From contig CAJWMX010000188.1 in NCBI GenBank assembly GCA_913043805.1, positions 1-6,105 of the forward strand: a stretch of 6,105 nucleotides of DNA, written 5' to 3'. The stretch comes from an uncultured Acidobacteriota bacterium. GTDB lineage: Bacteria > Acidobacteriota > Vicinamibacteria > Vicinamibacterales > UBA8438. Numbering within the stretch: position 1 is the stretch's first letter; each line of letters begins with the position of its first letter. Both the position numbers and the translations under genes were made by a program. The notes below the pieces were generated by a model. It was not told the DNA's origin and ran no database searches. It saw only the letters and a program-made list of their open reading frames with translations. Below are positions 1 to 6,105 of the stretch, piece by piece.

Positions 1-19
1 ACTATCGCCAAGCCTCGTC

Positions 20-946
20 GTGATCGGGCGGTCGCCCTCCCCCGGGGGCGTCGTCCGCCGCGCCGAGCTGACGCTGGTCGGTGTCGGCCGCGCGGTGGCC
101 CGCGATGCCCGCGACGCGGCGCATGCCGCGTGGATCGCCGTTCGTCGCCTGTTTCGGAGCGACGATCTCACGTTCGCCTCTTCCATCGCTTACTACGCGC
201 TTCTCTCCCTCTTTCCGGTCCTGCTCCTGCTCTTTGCGTTGCTAGGACAGGTGACCTCTGACCCCGCCGTTCACGACCTGGTCGTGCGATTCTTGCTGGG
301 CTACTTCCCGCAGCGTGTCGACTTCATCACGACGCAGTTGGAGGAGGTGCGGGGAGCGAGCCTGGGCCTGGGGCTGGCCGGCTTCGGGATCATCCTCTGG
401 ACCGCGCTGGGCGTGTTTCGCGCCATCAGCTCCGCGGTCAATCACGCCTGGGGCGTCGAGACGCGGCGGAGCTTCCTGAAGCACCAGGGGGTCGCGTTCG
501 TGATGCTGATGGCCGCCGGCCTGGTGATGCTGACGGCATTGGTCTTCGCGAGTGTCGGCGAGATGGTGACCAGTACGTGGTTTCCACAGCTCGTCGAGAC
601 CGTTCCGGGCCTCGCCTGCCTGGTCGAGCTGGCCTTCCGCTATCCGGCCACGATGCTGCTGGTGCTGGTGGTGGGCCTCATCCAGTACTTCGTACCGAAT
701 ACTGCCGTCCGCTTCCGCCACATCTGGCTTGGCGCGCTCCTGACCGGGGTGCTCTGGCGCTTCGCGCTCAAGGGCTTCTCCTGGTATCTCGGCCTGGGAG
801 GGGGCACGGTCCACGGGTCGGTCGCCGCCATCGTGGTGTTCCTCGTCTGGGTCTATATCTCGGCGGTGATTCTCCTCTACGGCGTGGAGTTCTCGGCCGC
901 CTTCGCCCGCCAGCGCGAAGAGGGGGTCCGCCCCGGTCTGGTCTAG
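20..946 (+). CDS. YihY/BrkB-family inner-membrane protein
   Basis: This 308-residue polytopic membrane protein belongs to the YihY/virulence factor BrkB family. Seen: a basic N-terminus, then about six hydrophobic segments near residues 52-77, 113-135, 158-179, 203-225, 235-258 and 267-295. Family-like signatures are the first segment (FASSIAYYALLSLFPVLLLL), NHAWGVE at 141-147, PNTAVRFR at 226-233, and a C-terminal segment with VFLVWVYISAVILLYG followed by VEFSAAFAR. Length is typical of the family. Known of the family: integral inner-membrane proteins, once misassigned as RNase BN; the true function is unsettled, with transport or envelope roles proposed. The start is uncertain: GTG at 20 has no visible Shine-Dalgarno sequence, and the frame stays open to the window edge, so translation could begin further upstream. 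The next gene begins 65 bp after the stop, so co-transcription is possible but not tight. Family assignment is confident; substrate is unknown. Confidence 0.9.
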   Translation: MIGRSPSPGGVVRRAELTLVGVGRAVARDARDAAHAAWIAVRRLFRSDDLTFASSIAYYALLSLFPVLLLLFALLGQVTSDPAVHDLVVRFLLGYFPQRVDFITTQLEEVRGASLGLGLAGFGIILWTALGVFRAISSAVNHAWGVETRRSFLKHQGVAFVMLMAAGLVMLTALVFASVGEMVTSTWFPQLVETVPGLACLVELAFRYPATMLLVLVVGLIQYFVPNTAVRFRHIWLGALLTGVLWRFALKGFSWYLGLGGGTVHGSVAAIVVFLVWVYISAVILLYGVEFSAAFARQREEGVRPGLV

Positions 947-976
947 GCGCCGTCACGGCCCTCGCGGTGCCTCTCT

Positions 977-1018
977 GTCTCCTATCTGCCGTCTCCTGTA
1001 TTCTTGCTCCTATGCGTA
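977..1018 (+). repeat. Three 14-bp direct repeats abutting the pheA start
   Basis: The core CTCCTAT / CTCCTGT / CTCCTAT occurs at 979-985, 993-999 and 1007-1013, exactly 14 bp apart each time. The first two 14-bp units match at 10 of 14 positions; the third matches mainly in the core. The last copy includes the first two bases of the pheA ATG. No Shine-Dalgarno sequence is visible before that ATG. Instead the leader carries CTCCT, which resembles the anti-Shine-Dalgarno itself. The spacer is pyrimidine-rich, so the repeat could be low-complexity drift. Its regular spacing is seen; any regulatory role is inference. Confidence 0.5.
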
Positions 1019-1830
1019 TCGCGTACCAGGGGGAGCCTGGGGCCTACTCGGAAGCCGCAGCCCTCCGTTTCAACTCGTCGGCCGACGTACTGCCGAGGGA
1101 GACGTTCGAAGCCGTGTTCGCGGCGGTCGAGGACGGCGCGGCCACCCACGGCATCCTGCCGATCGAGAACACGATCGGGGGCACGATCCACGAGAACTAC
1201 GATCTGCTGCTCCGCCACGAGCTGCCGATCGTGGCCGAGGTGAAGCAGCCGGTGTCGCACAACCTGCTGGTGCTCGAGGGCACCACCAGGGAGATGCTGC
1301 GCCGTGTCTACTCGCACCCGCAGGGCCTCCGACAGTGTGAACGGTTCCTGCGAACGCTGGACGTCGAGCTCGTGGCGACCTACGACACCGCGGGTAGCGC
1401 CAAGATGATTCAGGAAGGGCAGCTGAAGGACACGGGTGCGATCGCCTCGGAGCGCGCGGCCGAGATGTTCAGCTTGTCGATCCTCGAGGCCGGCGTACAG
1501 GACTTCGCGGGCAACACGACCCGGTTCATCCTCGTGGGTCGCGACAATACCCCGCTGGGCGAGGCGAACAAGACGACCGTGGTGTTCACCGTGCCCAACA
1601 TCGCCGGAGCGCTGTTCAAGGCGCTGAGCGTGTTCGCGCTGCGCGATATCGATCTGACGAAACTGGAATCGCGACCGATTCCCGAGCGACCGTTCGAGTA
1701 TCTCTTCTACGTGGATCTCGACGCGACGCGCGACGAACTGCCGTGCGCGCGGGCCTTGATGCATCTGGCCGAGTTCGCGCCTTTGGTGCGCACCCTCGGT
1801 TCCTACCCGCGCTGGCAGGATCCGGAGTAG
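1012..1830 (+). CDS. pheA: Prephenate dehydratase (monofunctional, with ACT domain)
   Basis: This 272-residue cytoplasmic enzyme decarboxylates and dehydrates prephenate to phenylpyruvate, the committed step to phenylalanine. Seen: the N-terminal [17 protein letters not shown] typical of PDT domains, the substrate-site segment [17 protein letters not shown] at 48-64, SHNLL at 82-86, and the NTTRF motif at 168-172, whose Thr170 aligns with the catalytic Thr of the T-R-F motif. The ACT regulatory domain follows, with GAL at 199-201 and ESRP at 219-222, the Phe-binding motifs, so feedback inhibition by phenylalanine is expected. There is no N-terminal chorismate mutase domain, so this is the monofunctional form of normal length. 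The ATG at 1012 is chosen because homology starts there; the frame stays open upstream to 577 but only within the membrane-protein gene. There is no Shine-Dalgarno; TATTCT at 999-1004 sits 7 nt before the ATG, as expected for a leaderless transcript. The stop overlaps the next start by 1 bp. Confidence 0.96.
   Translation: MRIAYQGEPGAYSEAAALRFNSSADVLPRETFEAVFAAVEDGAATHGILPIENTIGGTIHENYDLLLRHELPIVAEVKQPVSHNLLVLEGTTREMLRRVYSHPQGLRQCERFLRTLDVELVATYDTAGSAKMIQEGQLKDTGAIASERAAEMFSLSILEAGVQDFAGNTTRFILVGRDNTPLGEANKTTVVFTVPNIAGALFKALSVFALRDIDLTKLESRPIPERPFEYLFYVDLDATRDELPCARALMHLAEFAPLVRTLGSYPRWQDPE
1817..1820 (+). promoter_or_regulatory. Ribosome binding site fixing the GTG start at 1830
   Basis: AGGA at 1817-1820 lies 9 nt before GTG 1830, inside the last codons of pheA. 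A second GGAG at 1824-1827 is only 2 nt away and too close. It supports GTG 1830 over the upstream ATG at 1743, because protein homology also begins at 1830 ([20 protein letters not shown]). Confidence 0.6.
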
Positions 1831-3998
1831 TGCGCAACCGCCTGGCGGACGAGCCCAGTCCCTATCTGCTCCAGCACGCCGAGAACCCGGTCGATTGGTA
1901 TCCCTGGGGTGAGGAGGCGTTCGCCCGCGCGCGCGAGCGTCAGCTGCCCATCTTCCTGTCGATCGGCTATTCGACCTGCCACTGGTGTCATGTGATGGAG
2001 CACGAGTCGTTCGAGAGCGACGAGATCGCCGCCGTGCTCAACGAGCGGTTCGTGCCGATCAAGGTGGACCGCGAGGAGCGGCCGGACGTGGATCGGGTCT
2101 ACATGGCGTTCGTGCAGGCCACCACCGGCGCCGGCGGGTGGCCGATGAGCGTCTGGCTGACTCCTGACCTGAAACCGTTCTATGGCGGCACCTACTTTCC
2201 GCCCAGCGCGCGGTGGGGGCGTCCGGGGTTCATCGAGATTCTCACCGAGATCGATCGCACGTGGCAGGAGTCGCGCGACAAGCTGGCGGCGTCGGCGGAT
2301 GGCGTGATCGAGCGGCTCCGCGACATCCAGGTCAGCCGACAGCAGGTGGGCGGACGTATCCCGGACGCGGCGACGCTCGAAGCCGGCGTCAGCGAGTACG
2401 CCAAGGTCTTCGACCACCACGGCGGCGGATTCAGCGACGCGCCGAAGTTTCCGCGGACGGCCGAGCTGCTCTTCCTTCTGCGCGAGTACGCCCGCACCGG
2501 GGCGGCTGATGCCCGGCACATGGTGCTCGAGACGTTGCGGCCGATGGCCCTGGGGGGGATGCGCGACCACGTCGGTGGCGGTTTCCATCGCTACTCGGTC
2601 GATGCGGCCTGGCGGGTGCCGCACTTTGAGAAGATGCTCTACGACCAGGCGCAGCTCGTGCTCGCCTATCTGGAAGCGGCGCAGGCGGCGAACGACCCCT
2701 CGTTCGCGGCGGTGGCCGACGACACGCTGGCGTATATCCGACGTGACCTGACCCATCCCGAGGGCGGGTTCTATTCGGCGGAAGATGCCGACAGCGTGCC
2801 TCCGGAGCAGGCCGCCGATGCTGACGCCGCCCGCACCGAGGGCGCGTTCTACATCTGGAGCCAGGCCGAGATCGACCAGCTGTTCGGTGACGACGCCGAC
2901 GTGGTGCGGACCCGCTACGGCATCGAGCCGGATGGTAACGCCCCGCAGGATCCGCACGGCGAGTTCACCGGAAAGAACCTGCTCCATGTCGCTCGGCCGG
3001 TGGCCGATGTGGCGGAGGAGACCGGGCGGACGCCAGAGGCGGTGCAGGCGGTCCTGGATGGAGCGCGATCCCGGCTGTTCGACGCCCGGGCGACGCGCCC
3101 ACGCCCCCCCCTCGACGACAAGGTGCTGTCGGGCTGGAACGGGCTGACGATCGCGGCGTTCGCGCGCGCCGCGCGGCTGAGTCCCCTGGATCAGCCGGCT
3201 CGGGTCGCCGCGCTCGACACGGCGGTGCGGGCGGCCACCTTCCTTCGCGAGCGGCTCTGGGATGGCGAGCGGACCCGACTGCTGCGTCGATGGCGCGACG
3301 GGCGCGCCGACATCGACGCGTATGGTGAAGACTACGCCAACGTCGTGTGGGGGCTGCTCGAGCTGTTCCAGGCGTCGAGCGACCCGATCTGGCTCGACTG
3401 GGCGGCCGAGTTGCAGGACGTGCAGACCGCCCTGTTCTGGGATGAAGCCGATGGCGGGTGGTACAGCACGACCGGCGACGATTCCTCGGTGCTGCTCCGG
3501 ATGAAAGAGGACTACGATGGCGCCGAGCCCTCGGCCAGCGCCCTCACCGCGAGTAATCTGCTGACCTGGGCCCACCTGGGCGGCGCGGGCGCCGGCGAGG
3601 CGGCCGATCGGCTCGAACGTACGCTGTCTCGGGTGGCGGCGACGCCCGAGGCGGCTCGCGTGATTCCGCTGCTGATGGCCAGCGTGTCGGTGTACCGGGC
3701 CGGCGCGCCGCAGATCGTGGTGGTGGGCACACGCTCGGACCCAGGGGCGGTGTCGCTGCATCAGGTGGCGACCGGCGTCTATCTGCCCGGCGCCGTGACG
3801 CTGGTCATCGAGCCGGGCGCCGAGCAGGCCGGCTTGGCCGAGCGCCTGCCCTGGGTGGCCGCGCTGGAACCGCGGGATGGTCGCGCCACGGCGTATCTGT
3901 GTCGCGCGTTCGCCTGTGAGACGCCGACGACCGAGCCGCGGGCATTCGCCGATCAGCTCGAGGCGCTGATCGCGCACCGGAATGAGGAGGATCAGTGA
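1830..3998 (+). CDS. DUF255/YyaL-type thioredoxin-domain protein
   Basis: This 722-residue protein belongs to the DUF255 / YyaL / spermatogenesis-associated protein 20 (SSP411) family. Seen: the N-terminal signature [15 protein letters not shown] at 13-27, then a thioredoxin-like domain with the CxxC active site CHWC at 50-53 (Cys50, Cys53), [11 protein letters not shown] at 78-88, and a cis-proline-like GGWP at 102-105. A long C-terminal region follows that resembles an alpha/alpha toroid of the glycosidase or epimerase type: [13 protein letters not shown] at 198-210, [10 protein letters not shown] at 249-258, [13 protein letters not shown] at 264-276, [11 protein letters not shown] at 429-439 and [12 protein letters not shown] at 560-571. 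A CRAFAC pair (Cys691, Cys696) ends the protein, as is usual. Length is near the family norm and no signal peptide is seen, so it is cytoplasmic. The biochemical activity of the family is not established; redox or sugar-related roles are guesses. It overlaps pheA by 1 bp (TAGTG) and the next gene by 4 bp. A G7 run (2552-2558) and a C8 run (3104-3111) are both in frame. Confidence 0.94.
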   Translation: MRNRLADEPSPYLLQHAENPVDWYPWGEEAFARARERQLPIFLSIGYSTCHWCHVMEHESFESDEIAAVLNERFVPIKVDREERPDVDRVYMAFVQATTGAGGWPMSVWLTPDLKPFYGGTYFPPSARWGRPGFIEILTEIDRTWQESRDKLAASADGVIERLRDIQVSRQQVGGRIPDAATLEAGVSEYAKVFDHHGGGFSDAPKFPRTAELLFLLREYARTGAADARHMVLETLRPMALGGMRDHVGGGFHRYSVDAAWRVPHFEKMLYDQAQLVLAYLEAAQAANDPSFAAVADDTLAYIRRDLTHPEGGFYSAEDADSVPPEQAADADAARTEGAFYIWSQAEIDQLFGDDADVVRTRYGIEPDGNAPQDPHGEFTGKNLLHVARPVADVAEETGRTPEAVQAVLDGARSRLFDARATRPRPPLDDKVLSGWNGLTIAAFARAARLSPLDQPARVAALDTAVRAATFLRERLWDGERTRLLRRWRDGRADIDAYGEDYANVVWGLLELFQASSDPIWLDWAAELQDVQTALFWDEADGGWYSTTGDDSSVLLRMKEDYDGAEPSASALTASNLLTWAHLGGAGAGEAADRLERTLSRVAATPEAARVIPLLMASVSVYRAGAPQIVVVGTRSDPGAVSLHQVATGVYLPGAVTLVIEPGAEQAGLAERLPWVAALEPRDGRATAYLCRAFACETPTTEPRAFADQLEALIAHRNEEDQ
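3985..3990 (+). promoter_or_regulatory. Strong ribosome binding site for the small downstream gene
   Basis: AGGAGG at 3985-3990 lies 4 nt before GTG 3995, within the end of the DUF255 gene. With the GTGA stop/start overlap it supports translational coupling and decides the start of the 117-residue protein. Confidence 0.75.
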
Positions 3999-4348
3999 CG
4001 ACGTTCGACGTGGAAGTGCTGCTGAAGGGCACCGACGAGGTAGTAACCGAGACCGTGAGCCACGATGGTCATGACCCCGCCGGGTGGACCGATGCCGACG
4101 TTCGGGAGGTACTGCTCTCGACCCTGCGCGTGTTCGAGCGGGTGAACAGCGGAGAGGAAGCGGTGGGCACGGTCGCCCTTCGCGGTCTGAGCTGGATCGT
4201 GACCGAGACCTCCGGGGGCGTGGCCATCAACATCGAGATACCGAGTGGAGCCATTGCCGCCGGACCGTTCGACCTGCTCGCCGATGAGCTGACGCAGATG
4301 ATCACGCGGGTGATCGCCTCTGGCAGCGATCGTCAGGACGTGCACTGA
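3995..4348 (+). CDS. Small hypothetical protein, third gene of the pheA unit
   Basis: I do not recognise this 117-residue protein. It is acidic and soluble, with no signal peptide, membrane segment or cysteine. Seen: a beta-like N-terminus ([11 protein letters not shown]), a GHDP turn followed by a helix-like stretch ([19 protein letters not shown], residues 34-52), two beta-like strands ([27 protein letters not shown]), and a C-terminal helix ([16 protein letters not shown]). This looks like a compact alpha/beta fold; the layout is inferred by eye. Reality is supported by the AGGAGG site, the 4-bp GTGA overlap with the preceding gene, and protein-like composition. A 150-residue frame on the opposite strand (3992-4444) is low-complexity and Arg/Gly/His-rich, as GC-rich shadows are. 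Context suggests expression with pheA and the thioredoxin-domain gene, but no function can be assigned. Confidence 0.75.
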   Translation: MTTFDVEVLLKGTDEVVTETVSHDGHDPAGWTDADVREVLLSTLRVFERVNSGEEAVGTVALRGLSWIVTETSGGVAINIEIPSGAIAAGPFDLLADELTQMITRVIASGSDRQDVH

Positions 4349-4488
4349 CGCGCCTCGACGTCCCAGCCGATATTTCCCCGTCCTCGGCGAAAATCCCCGC
4401 CCTTCTCGACGGTTTCTCGCCAATATCCGCCTGATTCTGGCCAATCCGGGCCCAGGCGCGCGGCATCACCGTTACAACCTTCCACCGG
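4349..4488 (+). other. Intergenic gap with weak hairpins and quasi-repeats
   Basis: No gene is supported here. Two short, mutually exclusive hairpins can be drawn: GCCGA 4366-4370 with TCGGC 4384-4388, and GGCGA 4386-4390 with TCGCC 4417-4421, the latter extended by AAA/TTT with one bulged base. GATATT at 4369-4374 and AATATC at 4422-4427 are inverted around the second. A degenerate word recurs as ATTTCCCCG (4372), AAATCCCCG (4391), AATATCCGC (4422) and AATCCGGGC (4443). No T-run follows either stem, so I do not call a terminator, and I see no convincing -35/-10 pair. A promoter for the right-hand genes would be expected in this gap. Confidence 0.35.
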
Positions 4489-4495
4489 AAGGAGG
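4489..4495 (+). promoter_or_regulatory. Strong ribosome binding site before the broken haem/copper gene
   Basis: AAGGAGG at 4489-4495 is a near-consensus Shine-Dalgarno. It lies 5 nt before ATG 4501 and only 2 nt before ATG 4498, so 4501 is the better start. The site is intact although the gene it serves is not. Confidence 0.75.
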
Positions 4496-4500
4496 CAATG

Positions 4501-5366
4501 ATGAGCGTGGTTCTACTCCGAGGGCTCGGTCTGGCGGCGGTCCTGGTGGGGGATGCCTCGGCGCGGCGTCAATGGTCGAGGCGCCGAGGCGGCCGACACC
4601 CGACCCACTTATACGAAGGATGTCGCACCCATCTTCCGGGAGAAGTGCGAAGCGTGTCATCGCCCAGGCTACATCGCCCCAATGTCGCTACAGACCTATG
4701 CCGAGGTGCGGCCGTGGGCAAGCAGGGCGAGATCATGCGGACCAACAGCGGCAAGCTGATCAAGGCCGACTCGACCATCGTCTGGGACAGCCACTATCAC
4801 GCGGTGGGCGAGGAGATCACCGACACCGTCGAACTGGGCCTCTACTTCTATCCGGAGGACGCCCCACCCAAGCATCGCCAGGTGCTGCGTTCGTGGAGCA
4901 CGTTCGAAGGCGGGCGTGAATCTCTATCGATTCCCCCCAACGCGGTCACCGTCACCGAGGCGTTCCATGTGCTGAAGCAGAACGGACGGATCGAGAACTT
5001 CCAGCCGTACCTGCATCTGCGGGGGCGCGGGATGCAGATGGAGGCGATTCTGCCCGACGGCGAGCGACGCGTGCTCAGCCTGGTGAGCAAGTTCGACTTC
5101 AACTGGCACAACAACTACGTGTATGCCGACCACGCGGCTCCGCTGTTGCCCAAGGGGACCGTGCTGGCGTTCAAGGCCTGGTACGACAACCCCACCGGGC
5201 TGCGCGGCAATCCCGACCCGAACCAGTGGGTGGGCTCGGTGACCGCACTGTCGACGAGATGGGGCACGCCTGGGTCAACGTCACCTACCTGGACGACACC
5301 GACTTCGGCGACGCGGAGGCCGAGCGCGAGGCGGTGCTGGCCGGTCTGGCCAACGGCGAGAACTAG
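4501..5366 (+). pseudogene. Broken secreted haem c / ascorbate-dependent monooxygenase-like gene
   Basis: The remnant lies in three frames. Frame A starts at ATG 4501 with a signal-peptide-like [17 protein letters not shown]. Frame B (from about 4553) gives [20 protein letters not shown] then [20 protein letters not shown], with a CxxCH haem c motif at 4646-4660. Frame A resumes at about 4717 with [20 protein letters not shown] and a copper-type-II monooxygenase-like C-terminal region: HYH at 4792-4800, an FQPYLHLRGRG segment near 5002-5034, FDFNWHNNYVYADHAAPLLP, and NPDPNQWVG. Frame C (from about 5240) ends it with DRTVDEMGHAWVNVTYLDD to TAG 5364. From memory of the family, the stretch after RPW (MPPW region, N-terminal copper domain with its HH pair) is absent, perhaps 150-250 residues. 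Lesions: an apparent extra G in the run 4548-4552, a large deletion at about 4710-4722, and one missing base at about 5236-5240. An intact protein would be exported, haem-binding and perhaps copper-dependent; its substrate is unknown. Two lesions alone could be sequencing slips; the deletion could not easily be. Confidence 0.85.
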
Positions 5367-5367
5367 G

Positions 5368-5372
5368 GGAGG
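5368..5372 (+). promoter_or_regulatory. Ribosome binding site for the last gene
   Basis: GGAGG at 5368-5372, inside GGGGAGGAGAG, lies 8 nt before ATG 5381 and starts just after the TAG of the broken gene. The 14-bp gap suggests the two genes formed one transcript. This site allows independent initiation despite the broken upstream frame. Confidence 0.75.
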
Positions 5373-5380
5373 AGAGACCG

Positions 5381-6105
5381 ATGCGCAACAGGTATCTACG
5401 GTTCCTAGTGGTCGCCGCCCTCGTCCTCGTGACCTCGCCGGCGTGGGGCCAGCAGCTGCCGCTCGAGCCACCTCACAAGAACTATGGCCAGGTGGTCTGG
5501 CCGGCCTACGAGGGGTGGTTCGAGAACGCGGACGGCTCGTTCGCGTTCCTGGTGGGCTACTTCAACCCGAACAAGGAACAGACCTTCGATATTCCGGTCG
5601 GCGAGCACAATTTCTTCTCGCCGGGCGAGCCAGACCAGGAGCAGCCGACCCACTTCGCCTCGACGCGGGGGTGGGCGGTGTTCGGCGTGACAGTCGGCCC
5701 GGACTACGCCGACAAGGCGAAGGGGTTGACCTGGACGCTCGTGACCAACGACCAGACCGTGTCGATTCCGATGCACACCGACCCGCAGTGGTATGTCGAG
5801 CCGTTCCAGGACGCCGCCAATGGCAATCGTCCGCCGACAGTGCGGTTCGAGGAAGGCTGCCGGGCATTCGAGGGACCGTCGGTCCAGGGAATCGCGGCGA
5901 CTTACTCGGCCACGGTCGACGAGCCGATGGCGCTGACGCTGTGGGCCGACGACGTCAAGCCGACCGGCTACAACGACACCGTGTCGACGAGCCGCCAGCG
6001 GACCCGCCGACGTCAGGGCCTCGTGCTGCGCTGGATGAAGCTGCGGGGGCAAGGCGAGGTGACGTTCGCCGAACAGCGCCAGAGCTTCGAGGAATCGAAG
6101 CAGCA
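5381..6105 (+). CDS. Secreted protein of unknown function (3' end outside window)
   Basis: The first 241 residues are present and the frame is open at the window edge. Seen: a signal peptide with basic MRNRYLR, hydrophobic FLVVAALVLVTSPAWG and likely cleavage near residue 23 (AWG/QQ), so export to the periplasm or beyond. The mature part has a beta-rich look: YEGWFENADGSFAFLVGYFN at 43-62, FDIPVGEHNFFSPGEPDQ at 69-86, QPTHF at 88-92, and LTWTLVTNDQTVSIP at 116-130. A variable stretch and an immunoglobulin-like strand pattern follow (VDEPMALTLWADD at 179-191, LVLRWMKLRGQGEVTF at 214-229). I recall similar WEGW-FRNADGSF-GYFNRN-type secreted proteins in Acidobacteriota, often beside the haem/copper monooxygenase-like genes, but none with a known function. 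It follows the broken gene by 14 bp with its own GGAGG. Large reverse-strand frames here (5115-5471, 5405-6052) are Arg-rich shadows. No lesion is seen in the visible part. Confidence 0.85.
   Translation, partial: MRNRYLRFLVVAALVLVTSPAWGQQLPLEPPHKNYGQVVWPAYEGWFENADGSFAFLVGYFNPNKEQTFDIPVGEHNFFSPGEPDQEQPTHFASTRGWAVFGVTVGPDYADKAKGLTWTLVTNDQTVSIPMHTDPQWYVEPFQDAANGNRPPTVRFEEGCRAFEGPSVQGIAATYSATVDEPMALTLWADDVKPTGYNDTVSTSRQRTRRRQGLVLRWMKLRGQGEVTFAEQRQSFEESKQ

Noticed and set aside
577..1011. N-terminal extension of the pheA frame back to 577
   Set aside because: The extension overlaps the membrane-protein gene in another frame, is Arg/Gly/Pro-rich low-complexity sequence, and prephenate dehydratase homology begins exactly at ATG 1012.
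1803..3977. Long 724-codon reverse-strand open frame opposite the DUF255 gene
   Set aside because: It is an antisense shadow: Arg/His/Gln-rich with no recognisable domain, while the + strand carries a full, motif-rich family protein.
3992..4444. 150-codon reverse-strand frame covering the small hypothetical gene
   Set aside because: Its composition is shadow-like. The + strand frame has an AGGAGG site and a 4-bp overlap with the preceding gene.
4472..4479. TTACAACC as a -10 element before the broken gene
   Set aside because: No reasonable -35 hexamer lies 16-18 bp upstream, so the match is not better than chance.
4572..4919. 115-codon + strand frame crossing the broken gene
   Set aside because: Its translation is Arg/Gln-rich nonsense. 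The recognisable haem and copper-domain segments lie in the other two frames.
4545..5245. Programmed ribosomal frameshifting to explain the frame changes
   Set aside because: There is no slippery heptamer with a downstream structure at the change points, and the missing middle cannot be explained by recoding.
5405..6052. 215-codon reverse-strand frame opposite the last gene
   Set aside because: It is Arg/His/Val-rich without domains, and the + strand shows a signal peptide, a ribosome binding site and family-like motifs.

Overview
The window is a GC-rich bacterial segment of roughly two-thirds G+C by eye, with every supported gene on the + strand. Gene content and protein style suggest Acidobacteriota, perhaps a Vicinamibacteria-like soil lineage. 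The main clue is the pairing, at the right-hand end, of a secreted c-type haem / copper monooxygenase-like gene with a secreted uncharacterised protein, which I recall from that phylum. This placement is inference: there is no rRNA or other marker here.

Left part (1-1011): a YihY/BrkB-family inner-membrane protein (20-946), then a short pyrimidine-rich spacer. The spacer carries a threefold 14-bp repeat whose last copy runs into the start codon of the next gene.

Centre (1012-4348): a tightly packed three-gene unit. It holds a monofunctional prephenate dehydratase (pheA, 1012-1830), a DUF255/YyaL-type thioredoxin-domain protein (1830-3998), and a small unrecognised protein (3995-4348). The junctions are a 1-bp overlap (TAGTG) and a 4-bp overlap (GTGA), so the three are probably co-transcribed and translationally coupled. 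Only pheA has a firm role (phenylalanine synthesis, prephenate to phenylpyruvate); the functions of the other two are not established.

Right part (4349-6105): a 149-bp gap with weak repeats and hairpins, then the wreck of a secreted haem c / ascorbate-dependent-monooxygenase-like gene (about 4501-5366). The wreck has a strong ribosome binding site, a signal-peptide start, a CxxCH haem motif and a good C-terminal domain. Its pieces lie in three reading frames and the middle is missing. An apparently intact secreted protein of unknown function follows (5381 to the window edge), with its own strong ribosome binding site.

I see no mobile element, CRISPR array, tRNA, rRNA or defence system. The most notable items are the multiply broken cuproenzyme-like gene next to its intact putative partner, and the repeat and leader arrangement at the pheA start.
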